DNA of 64,000 nt, from the NCBI RefSeq assembly GCF_003859945.1, contig NZ_RQYM01000001.1, positions 62,001-126,000 on the forward strand. The letters run 5' to 3'. Under the pieces are notes generated by a model. That model ran no database searches. It had not been told where the DNA came from and saw only the letters and a program-made list of their open reading frames with translations. The position numbers and the translations under genes are program-made. Of this stretch, positions 43,912 through 52,027 are shown piece by piece. Source of the stretch: Leucobacter sp. OH1287 (GTDB taxonomy: Bacteria; Actinomycetota; Actinomycetes; Actinomycetales; Microbacteriaceae). The number at the start of each line of letters is the position of its first letter. Positions within the stretch are counted from its first letter, which is position 1.

Positions 43912-46900
43912 ATGAACAGAAGCACCGATATCTCAAACAGTGGCATCCCAGATCGGAGTGATCTGCCTGCCGCTTTCAACACCCCCCGGTTTGATGCTGT
44001 GCAAGAGCTTGTGCTCGCAGCCGCCGCTGATGGGCAGAACCTCGCGGTTATCGGTGCTCCCGGCAGCGGTAAAACAGCGCTTATAACCGAGATATTTTGC
44101 CGCTCGGTGGATCCTGTTAAACAGCCCGCTGCGCCGTTTACGCTCTCCCAAAAGACGCTGATCCTCTCGCCAAACCGGCGCACTGCGACCTCGCTGCGAG
44201 ACGCTGTAAACGCAAAACTCGTCTCTCCTCGCGCCGGTGTTTTCTCACAAACCTTTGTCGCTTTTGCGTTCAGTGTACTGCAGTCCGCAGCTGCCCACCG
44301 CGGCGAGTTAGCCCCAACTTTGCTCACCGGAGCTGTGCAGGATGAGCTGCTGGTTGAGAGCCTGCAACACGATATGACGATGCTGCCTGCGGCCAGCCGT
44401 GATTCCCTGCAACTGCGTAATGAGGTGCGCGACCTGTGGCGGGTGTTAGACGCTTTTGCTCTCCCGGCTGCGGAGCTTGCGAGCAGAGTGTCTGACAGCC
44501 CCGCGGTTGACTCTGAAACAGTCGCGAAGTGGATTGCTGCGGCAAACAGTATCGCCGCCGCACAGCGTATCGCCGAGCAGGCAAACCGGCTAACCGCAGG
44601 CGGGATTCTCGCCAGAGCGACCGAGCTGCTCCTGAGCGAGAACGATGTTGAGTTTGAACTGCCGCAGCGGCTGCTGATCGACGACGCTGCCGACGTTACC
44701 GAGGGTCAGCTGGCGCTCCTAGCCGCGTGCGCGAAACGCGGCATCCAGTTCTGCCTGTTTGGTGACCCTGACCTTGCCGCGGTCTCATTCCAGGGTGAAA
44801 AAACCCGGCTGCTGACTGCGCCCGAGCAGGAGCTGCAGCGGAAAACTCCTGGCCTGCGGGTTGAGTTTCAACGGTTTGTGCTGCCCCGCGTCTACCGCCA
44901 CGGTGAAGCGATTAGAAACACCCTCAACCGGATCGCAGAGGGTATCGGCGTCAGCGGCACAGCCGACCAGCGACAGCCCCGTGTTGTAGACCGTGCGGCA
45001 GGCAGTGTTGTCGCTGACACCGCCAGCAGCTTCAGCGGCGAAATCAACAAAATCGCCCACCAGCTGCGCAAACACCGGCTCGGCATAAACGGTGTTAAAC
45101 CCGTCGCCTGGTCGGAGATGGCGATTATCTGCCGTACCCGCTCACAGGCAGCCGCGATTGTTCGCGAGCTTGACTTCCAAGACATCCCCGCGGTTATGCT
45201 CGGCGGCGGGGTTGTGCTCAGCGAAAACCAGGCGGTTACAGACCTGCTCAAACAGCTGCTCGCGATTATCACTGGTCAACCACTCCGAGCAGACTTTATT
45301 GCCGAGCTCGCAACCGGTCCACTCGGGCGGATCGCGAAGGTAGACTACAGCAGACTGCGCGCCGCAATCCTGATCACCGAGCGGCGAAATAGCACGCCGG
45401 GGCAGCCGGTGCGCCAAGTAGACAGTGTGCTTGAGGAGCTTTTTGCAAACCCCAACAGCTTCGCACCAGACTATGTTGACACTCCGGCGTTTAGATCTAT
45501 TCTGCGGCTGGCAAAACTGTGGCAGCGGGCAAACAGTCAGCGGGAGGATAAAACCGTAAGAGAGCTGCTCTGGACGCTGTGGGACGGCGCCGAGGTGGCA
45601 ACGGCACTGCAGCAGACATCGCTTAACGAGCGGGGTGCCGCAAAACGCTACGCGGACGAACAGCTTGACGCGGTGCTCGCTCTCTTCTTTGCGATAGAGC
45701 GAGAGGAACAGGCGGAACGCGAAATAGGTGAGGAGTTTATTACCGAGCTGCTCAGCGGGGCACTCCCACAAGACACCCTCGCCAAAGCCTCACAGCAAGA
45801 CACCGTGCACGTCACAACCCCGCACGGCGTAATCGGCGAAAGCTACGAGCTAGTCTGCATCGCCCACCTCGCTGACGGAGTCTGGCCAAACCTGAAAAGC
45901 CGCGGCAGTCTTATCTCTGTCCCAACACTCGAGAGTCTGCTGCGCGGCGAAAACCTATCCCAAAACACCCGCCGCGACACCGCACACGATGAGCTGCGGC
46001 TGCTCTATCTCGCCGCTTCAAGAGCAAAAACAACGCTCTGCTTCTTCGCAGAACAGAGCGAAAACAGTCGCCCCGGAATATTCTGGCGACTCGTGCAACA
46101 AAACCAGGTGACACTGCCAGAAACCGCGCTAACCCTGCGCGAGACTGTTGCGCTGCTGCGCAGAAAGCTGGAGGCGAACCCCGGCGATCAAGAAACAGCT
46201 AAACAGCTGCGCGTGCTCGCAGACGCGGGCATCCCGGGGGCGGATCCAGAAAGCTGGTACGGTATGCGAGATCCCGGCCCAGCAGCAACTCGATCGGTTA
46301 GGCTCAGCCCGTCAGCGTTGAAAAACGCGCAGGACTGCCCGCTGTCCTGGTTTATTTCCCGGTTTAGATCACCGGGAGCAACGGGCAGTGCGCTCGCGGT
46401 CGGTAACCTGATCCACAAACTGTTTGAAGAGCTGCCAGAGACTGGGCTCAGCAAAGCATATGAGAACCTACGGGAACACTGGGAAGAGATGCCGTTTGAG
46501 AGCGAGTGGCAGTCAGCGGCGGAGCTGAAAAACGCGCAGCTGATGCTTGAAAACCTGCGACTCTACAGCAGCACCGCAACCGCGGAGGGCTGGGAGTTCT
46601 TGGCGGCCGAGGTGCCCTTCGAGTTCACTGTCGAGGGAGTGACAGTCCGCGGCAAAATCGACCGGGTAGAGTCAAAACCCAATCCGGACGGCAGCCTCAG
46701 CCTGCGAGTTATCGACCTGAAAACCGGAAAATCAAAAGTCAGCAAAGAAGACGCAAAAAGCAACCTGCAGCTGCTCAGCTACCAGACCGCGATAGCGCAC
46801 GGCGAGGTTACTGAGGGGCAAAACACCCCAGCGGGAGCGAGCCTCCTCTATCCGCGCGGCAACAAAAGTGACACGCGAGATCAAGAAGCGCTAACCCCAG

Positions 46901-47049
46901 AAAAACAGCAGGAGTTTACCGAAACACTTCAGCAGATAGCAGAGAGCATCAGCGGAACCAGCTTCACCGCCAGAATAAAACACCACTGTGGGCAGCACGG
47001 AGGCAGCGAGTGTGAGATACACCTGCGGCAGGCAGTTAGCTACGAGTAG
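43912..47049 (+). CDS. AdnA-like UvrD-family helicase/PD-(D/E)XK nuclease subunit
   Basis: A 1045-aa subunit of the actinobacterial double-strand-break resection machine (AdnAB). Order: N-terminal SF1A motor with Walker A GAPGSGKT (48-55); motif II degenerated to DDAAD (257-261) instead of DExxD; motif III CLFGDPDLAAVSFQG. The C-terminal RecB-like nuclease has GKIDRVE and VIDLKTGK (Asp935, Lys937), all intact. The weak motor fits the AdnA role, with a competent nuclease. TACGCT lies 6 nt before the ATG (leaderless). The AdnB-like gene follows 9 bp later. Confidence 0.9.
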   Translation: MNRSTDISNSGIPDRSDLPAAFNTPRFDAVQELVLAAAADGQNLAVIGAPGSGKTALITEIFCRSVDPVKQPAAPFTLSQKTLILSPNRRTATSLRDAVNAKLVSPRAGVFSQTFVAFAFSVLQSAAAHRGELAPTLLTGAVQDELLVESLQHDMTMLPAASRDSLQLRNEVRDLWRVLDAFALPAAELASRVSDSPAVDSETVAKWIAAANSIAAAQRIAEQANRLTAGGILARATELLLSENDVEFELPQRLLIDDAADVTEGQLALLAACAKRGIQFCLFGDPDLAAVSFQGEKTRLLTAPEQELQRKTPGLRVEFQRFVLPRVYRHGEAIRNTLNRIAEGIGVSGTADQRQPRVVDRAAGSVVADTASSFSGEINKIAHQLRKHRLGINGVKPVAWSEMAIICRTRSQAAAIVRELDFQDIPAVMLGGGVVLSENQAVTDLLKQLLAIITGQPLRADFIAELATGPLGRIAKVDYSRLRAAILITERRNSTPGQPVRQVDSVLEELFANPNSFAPDYVDTPAFRSILRLAKLWQRANSQREDKTVRELLWTLWDGAEVATALQQTSLNERGAAKRYADEQLDAVLALFFAIEREEQAEREIGEEFITELLSGALPQDTLAKASQQDTVHVTTPHGVIGESYELVCIAHLADGVWPNLKSRGSLISVPTLESLLRGENLSQNTRRDTAHDELRLLYLAASRAKTTLCFFAEQSENSRPGIFWRLVQQNQVTLPETALTLRETVALLRRKLEANPGDQETAKQLRVLADAGIPGADPESWYGMRDPGPAATRSVRLSPSALKNAQDCPLSWFISRFRSPGATGSALAVGNLIHKLFEELPETGLSKAYENLREHWEEMPFESEWQSAAELKNAQLMLENLRLYSSTATAEGWEFLAAEVPFEFTVEGVTVRGKIDRVESKPNPDGSLSLRVIDLKTGKSKVSKEDAKSNLQLLSYQTAIAHGEVTEGQNTPAGASLLYPRGNKSDTRDQEALTPEKQQEFTETLQQIAESISGTSFTARIKHHCGQHGGSECEIHLRQAVSYE

Positions 47050-47058
47050 GAAACCATC

Positions 47059-50000
47059 ATGATTTTTAGCGCAAACCAAATAGCAGAACTGCTCACCCAA
47101 GCGGGCGAAACACCTCGCTACCCAACACCTGAACAGGTGAGGATTATTGAGGCAGAGCTTAACACCCAGACACTCGTGATCGCGGGAGCTGGCAGCGGAA
47201 AAACCGAAACCATCTCACAGCGAGTAGTGTGGTTAATCGCAAACAATAAAGCCCTGCCAGAAGAAATACTCGGCCTAACCTTCACGGTGAAAGCGGCAGG
47301 GGAGCTCGCAGAGCGCGTAACAGGCAGAATCGAACTGTTTCTCGCAAACGCGCAGCGAAAATATCAGACACTCCAGCCAGAACAGCAGCAGCGGGTTGCA
47401 GAACTTATTGAGACACTAAAAGACGGCTTCGCAACCCCCGCGATCAGCACCTACAACTCATTCGGTGCCGCCGTCATCGCAGAATACGGTGCGGCAATCG
47501 GGGTTGGGCAAAACACCAAACTAATAGACGACGCAGAAGCGAAACTAATCGCCAGGGAGATCGTGCGCGGCAGCGACAGCGAAATAATCGCGGCAGCAGA
47601 CAAGTCCGTGAGCACACTCGCAGACTATGTTGTGCAACTAGACGCGGCACTCTCAGAGCACCTGCGAGAGCCAGCAGAGATAGAACCATACCTTGCCGAG
47701 GTCATTCAGACACAGGAACTCGTTAAAAACCCGGCAGCGCAGAAACGAATTAGCGAGGGAAAACCCCTCACCGAAACACAAAAAACACCCCTTTCAGACA
47801 TCAAAAACATGGCTGCCGATCTGCAGCTGACCGGCGCAATAATTGAGCTGGTAAACAGCTACCGCGCACACAAAAAAGCACACAACCTGGTGCAGTTCTC
47901 AGACCAGATCGCCTACGCCGTGCAGATTATTGAACAGCTGCCAATAGCGAAACAAACCATTAGGAAACGCTACCCGGTTGTGCTGTTAGACGAGGTGCAA
48001 GACACCTCCGTCAGCCAAACCCGACTGCTTTCTGCGATTTTCGCGGGCAGCTCAGTAATGGGTGTTGGGGATCCACACCAGTCAATCTACGCGTGGCGAG
48101 GCGCAGCAGCAGACAGTCTCGGAGTGTTTCTTAAACGATTCAGAGGGGCAGAGACAGCAACCGGTCAAACCATGTCACTGTCTATCAGCTGGCGAAACCC
48201 GAAAGCAGTGCTCGACGCTGCAAACACAATAGCGCAACCGCTAGGCGAAAAAAGCACTGTTGCGGTTACAAAGCTCAGACCCAAAACCGTGCTGGAGACA
48301 GTCCCGGAAGCAGCTCAAACAGGCGAGCAACAGTCAGGGGAACAGCCGACGGCTGAGCATCAGGCGGCTGAGCAGGTTAGCGCTGCATACTTCGAAACAC
48401 TGCGTGAAGAAGCAGCCGCGGTGGCTGACTGGTTTAAAACACAGCGTGAAAATCACCGGCGGGCACAGGGAGAATACCCAACCGCCGCGATCGTGCTGCG
48501 CAACCGCGCAAATATGCAGCTGGTCGCTCAAGCGCTGCACGAGCGAGAGATTCCCGCCGAGATTGTCGGCGTCGGCGGTCTTTTGCAGACCAGCGAGGTG
48601 ACCGAAATAGCGGCTCTGCTGCGATGCGTCTCCGGTGTTGACAGCGACAATGCCCTGTTGCGAGTGCTGGCATCGCCGCGTTTCGCGGTGCCCGTCACAG
48701 ACCTGCTGAAACTGCAACAGCTAGCCAGGTGGTTTATGCAGCGCGACCACAGACAGCGGGTGCTAACAGACAGTGACACACACGCCGACCGTTTCGCGGT
48801 AAACCGAGACATTGCGGTGAGCCTGGTAGACGCGATTGTGCTCGCGCTGAAACTAAAAGCCGATCATGCTGCCTGGGGAGACATATCCGAAACCGGTAAA
48901 ACCCGGATACTTGAAGCCGCGGCGGTTATCGCAAACCTGCGCAGTATGCAGCGGGTGAAACTCACCGAGCTAATTCGCATGGCAGAAACCGCGCTCAACA
49001 TCGACATAGAACTGCAGGCACACCCGCGCAGCAACACAGAGCAGGCGCTCGCGCCAAGAGCAAACGTTGCCGCCTTTATCGACGCAGCCGCAGCCTACCA
49101 GGATGCCGCGCAGGACGTGAACCTGGAACGCTTCATCGCTTGGCTCGACAACGCAGAAACCGACAACAACCTCGCCGAGGTCACAGTTGAGCCGTCGCAG
49201 CACGCGGTGCAGATCATCACCGGCCACGGCTCAAAAGGCCTAGAGTGGGATCTGGTCGCGATCCCGCAGCTGCTCACCGATGTGTTCCCCGCAAGAGACA
49301 AAGACGGCAAGGGGTGGATCCGCCCGGGCAAGCTCCCAGACCAGCTGCGCGGCGATAAAGAAAGCCTGCCAGAGTTTAACTTCGCAGACTGTGAACTACA
49401 GTCAGAGGTTGTGCAGCGCTTCAAAGAGTACCAGGAAGCAAACAAACAAAAACACCTCGACGACGAGCGCAGGCTCGCCTATGTTGCGGTCACCAGATCA
49501 CGAGACAAACTGTTCCTAACCGGAAGCTACTGGGGAGACAACAAAACACCGCGGGAAGTATCAACGTACATTGAAGAACTGCAGGCTAACGGGATTCTGC
49601 CGCCAGCAGACTACCGCACAGAGCACGAAGAAAACCCGGCAATCGGTGACGAGACACAGGTGCAGTGGCCACTCGATCCGCTCGGGCTAAGAGCCGATAA
49701 CCTCCGCCGGGCGGCAGAAACCTACCGGTCAGTGACTGTTGCAGAAGGCTATCAGCTGCCCGAAACAATAGAAATACTGCTCCGCGAATATCAGCAGCAG
49801 GCGCAGGCAACCCCTGCAGACGGGCTAAAAACCGGGCGAATCAACGCCTCAGCGCTCGCAGAAATCCTGGCGGATCCAAAAACAGCCGCCGAAAACCAGC
49901 TGCGGCCAATGCCGAAACAGCCGTTTAAAGCAACCGACCTCGGCAACAAGTTCCACAGATGGGTAGAACTGCGCAGCACAACCCACCGCGGCAAATACGT

Positions 50001-50616
50001 TGAACTGACGGGACTGTTAAAGAGCGTCGCACGCTGGGAAGAAAGCATAGACCAAAACAGCAAACCAGCCACCAAAAATTCAGTCGACGGGAAATCGGCT
50101 CGCGATAAAGCAGCTCGGGGTGCAGCAAAACAGCAGCTGCTGGGCGCGGTTGTGCCAGACCAGGATCTACAAGACCTCATCACAACCTTTGAGGGTTCAA
50201 GGTTTGCGCAACTAAAACCGGCGTTCGTTGAGACAGAAATAACCGTCCCCTTCGCGGGCAGCACCCTGCAGTGCAAACCCGACGCGGTCTACCGGCACGA
50301 GAGCGCAGACGGTGAGATTACCTGGGAGGTTGTTGACTGGAAAACCGGTCGGGCGCCGGCGCTAGAGACAGACGCTGGCGGATCCGGCCACAACGCACTC
50401 GAAAAACGGTTACTGCAGCCGCTGCTCTACAAACACGCCTTCGCGAAATGGTTGGGGGTGCCAACCGAGCAGGTGACAGCAACCCTCTACTATGTTGCGA
50501 GCGATCAAGAAATAAAACTCAGCGACTATCCCGAACAGCAGAACAAAACACTCGCGGAAATCGAGGCGGAATACCAGCGACTCATAACAGAAACAGCAGA
50601 AAACCCGAATAGCTAA
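47059..50616 (+). CDS. AdnB-like UvrD-family helicase/PD-(D/E)XK nuclease subunit
   Basis: An 1185-aa partner of the preceding subunit. The motor looks fully active: Walker A AGAGSGKT (42-49), DEVQD (311-315), motif III GDPHQSIYAWRG, motif IV-VI region with GHGSKGLEWDLV and VAVTRSRDKLFL. The C-terminal nuclease has KPDAVYRH, VVDWKTGR (Asp1093, Lys1095) and QPLLYKHA. Together the pair resects DNA ends for recombination. A Q/E-rich insertion (about residues 425-450) is low-complexity. The stop codon lies within a 16-bp tandem repeat. Confidence 0.92.
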   Translation: MIFSANQIAELLTQAGETPRYPTPEQVRIIEAELNTQTLVIAGAGSGKTETISQRVVWLIANNKALPEEILGLTFTVKAAGELAERVTGRIELFLANAQRKYQTLQPEQQQRVAELIETLKDGFATPAISTYNSFGAAVIAEYGAAIGVGQNTKLIDDAEAKLIAREIVRGSDSEIIAAADKSVSTLADYVVQLDAALSEHLREPAEIEPYLAEVIQTQELVKNPAAQKRISEGKPLTETQKTPLSDIKNMAADLQLTGAIIELVNSYRAHKKAHNLVQFSDQIAYAVQIIEQLPIAKQTIRKRYPVVLLDEVQDTSVSQTRLLSAIFAGSSVMGVGDPHQSIYAWRGAAADSLGVFLKRFRGAETATGQTMSLSISWRNPKAVLDAANTIAQPLGEKSTVAVTKLRPKTVLETVPEAAQTGEQQSGEQPTAEHQAAEQVSAAYFETLREEAAAVADWFKTQRENHRRAQGEYPTAAIVLRNRANMQLVAQALHEREIPAEIVGVGGLLQTSEVTEIAALLRCVSGVDSDNALLRVLASPRFAVPVTDLLKLQQLARWFMQRDHRQRVLTDSDTHADRFAVNRDIAVSLVDAIVLALKLKADHAAWGDISETGKTRILEAAAVIANLRSMQRVKLTELIRMAETALNIDIELQAHPRSNTEQALAPRANVAAFIDAAAAYQDAAQDVNLERFIAWLDNAETDNNLAEVTVEPSQHAVQIITGHGSKGLEWDLVAIPQLLTDVFPARDKDGKGWIRPGKLPDQLRGDKESLPEFNFADCELQSEVVQRFKEYQEANKQKHLDDERRLAYVAVTRSRDKLFLTGSYWGDNKTPREVSTYIEELQANGILPPADYRTEHEENPAIGDETQVQWPLDPLGLRADNLRRAAETYRSVTVAEGYQLPETIEILLREYQQQAQATPADGLKTGRINASALAEILADPKTAAENQLRPMPKQPFKATDLGNKFHRWVELRSTTHRGKYVELTGLLKSVARWEESIDQNSKPATKNSVDGKSARDKAARGAAKQQLLGAVVPDQDLQDLITTFEGSRFAQLKPAFVETEITVPFAGSTLQCKPDAVYRHESADGEITWEVVDWKTGRAPALETDAGGSGHNALEKRLLQPLLYKHAFAKWLGVPTEQVTATLYYVASDQEIKLSDYPEQQNKTLAEIEAEYQRLITETAENPNS

Positions 50617-50656
50617 TCCGCCAGATAGCCAATCAACGAGATAGCTAATCAGCGAG
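50609..50656. repeat. 16-bp tandem repeat, three copies, after the AdnB-like gene
   Basis: Units ATAGCTAATCCGCCAG, ATAGCCAATCAACGAG and ATAGCTAATCAGCGAG. They span the AdnB-like stop and the stop of the convergent phosphotransferase-fold gene. Confidence 0.85.
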
Positions 50657-51932
50657 AGGCAGTCGTGTCGCCGCTGTTATCAAGCTCAGCGGCGGTCGCG
50701 CCTGCGGCGCTCTCTGCTTTCGCGCCCACGGTATCGGCATCAGTGTCTGCGCCGGTGTCGGTAGGGACGGCGGCGGTGGCGTTGGCATCAGCAGCTGCGT
50801 CTGCGTCGGCATCTGCGTTGGCTTCAGCAGCGGCCGCCGCGACCGCGTCAATATCGGCTGCGGTCAGCGGGGAAGAGGTTTCGGCGTTAGCCAAGAATGT
50901 GCGGCCCTCGTCCAAAACCTCGTACGACTCGGTGTCAAAGTGCGGCAGACTATCAAGATCAACGTCGGGAGTCTGGTCCAGCAGCTCACTAACCTCGTGC
51001 TCAGACAGCGGAACAGATGCGGCGTTAGCGCTCGGGCGAGGAGCATCAACCAGGCCATCCAGAAGATTAACCGCGTCGTCGATAATCTCCTGATTCTTCG
51101 TGTCAACCCCGTGCAGCAGCCACTTAGCGAGCTCCAGCTCGTGCAAGAACCAGGTGCGGCGCAGCAGCAGCTCCTTCGCGATATCCGTGCGCTCAGAATA
51201 GCGCGCAACAACCGCCTCCAGAACCCCCTCGGGGGCGGCGCACAACCAGACAAAGTCAGCAGCCGGATCCGCAACCGCCAAAGCCCCGAAATTAAGCACC
51301 CCAGACACAGAATCGTCGACGATTAACAGCGCGTCAGTGTCGAGCGAATTATGGGTGACAGCGGGAACAAAATCCCACAGATACTTATCCTGCAGAGACT
51401 TCAGCCAGCGGTTATGGACGAGGCCGGGCAGCAAACCGGTCTTGTTGGCGCGATCCACCAACCGAGCACAGCTCACCCGGCACGCCTCAGCGGACGAAAC
51501 CGGCAGCCCTGCGTCGGAGACGAGTTTAGCGGGCAGCGCATGCAGCGACTCAAGCACCCCGGCGATGGAGGCGAGCAGAATCGACTCGCTGTTAAGATCC
51601 GCAATATCGAAGTGGGATCCGTGCAAATAGGTTGAAACAAACGCCCGCGAGTCACCAAACCGGGTAACGCCGAGGGTTTCAGCAACCTCAAAGTGCAGTT
51701 TGTTTCGCACACCCGCGGTGAGCGCGGTCCGGCCAAGCACATCGGCGGCGAGTTTCGAGTCCGCAACATCATCCTTCGGCAGCTGCACTAACACGTCCGC
51801 GCCATCGGTTTGCACAACCACCGACTCGCACTCACCGGCACCGCCCAGGCTGTGTTTCCGCACCCCCAAAGCCACCAGGTTTGGAACCGCGCTGGTCGCA
51901 AGAGCCGCTAAAGTAAGAGATGATGTAGCCAT
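50649..51932 (-). CDS. Aminoglycoside-phosphotransferase-fold protein, probable pseudokinase
   Basis: A 427-aa protein. Residues about 25-330 follow the APH/kinase fold, but the catalytic loop reads THNSLDTDALL (193-203), where active enzymes have HGDxxxxN: Ser196 replaces the catalytic Asp and Ala201 the Asn. The metal-binding D of the IDWG/IDFG motif is Asn214 (LNFGAL). The later DPAADF segment is kept. The last 65 residues are an Ala/Asp/Thr low-complexity tail. A phosphotransferase gene in this place beside AdnAB/UvrD is common in relatives. TAGCCT lies 7 nt before ATG 51932 (leaderless). A non-catalytic binding role is inferred. Confidence 0.75.
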   Translation of the reverse strand: MATSSLTLAALATSAVPNLVALGVRKHSLGGAGECESVVVQTDGADVLVQLPKDDVADSKLAADVLGRTALTAGVRNKLHFEVAETLGVTRFGDSRAFVSTYLHGSHFDIADLNSESILLASIAGVLESLHALPAKLVSDAGLPVSSAEACRVSCARLVDRANKTGLLPGLVHNRWLKSLQDKYLWDFVPAVTHNSLDTDALLIVDDSVSGVLNFGALAVADPAADFVWLCAAPEGVLEAVVARYSERTDIAKELLLRRTWFLHELELAKWLLHGVDTKNQEIIDDAVNLLDGLVDAPRPSANAASVPLSEHEVSELLDQTPDVDLDSLPHFDTESYEVLDEGRTFLANAETSSPLTAADIDAVAAAAAEANADADADAAADANATAAVPTDTGADTDADTVGAKAESAAGATAAELDNSGDTTASR

Positions 51933-52027
51933 GACCACTAGGCTAGTAAAGTTAAAACAATACTTGCTGAATGGCACACCAAAAGCAGCAAACAAAAGCT
52001 GAAATATAGGCGTTGAGAGGGAGGGCT

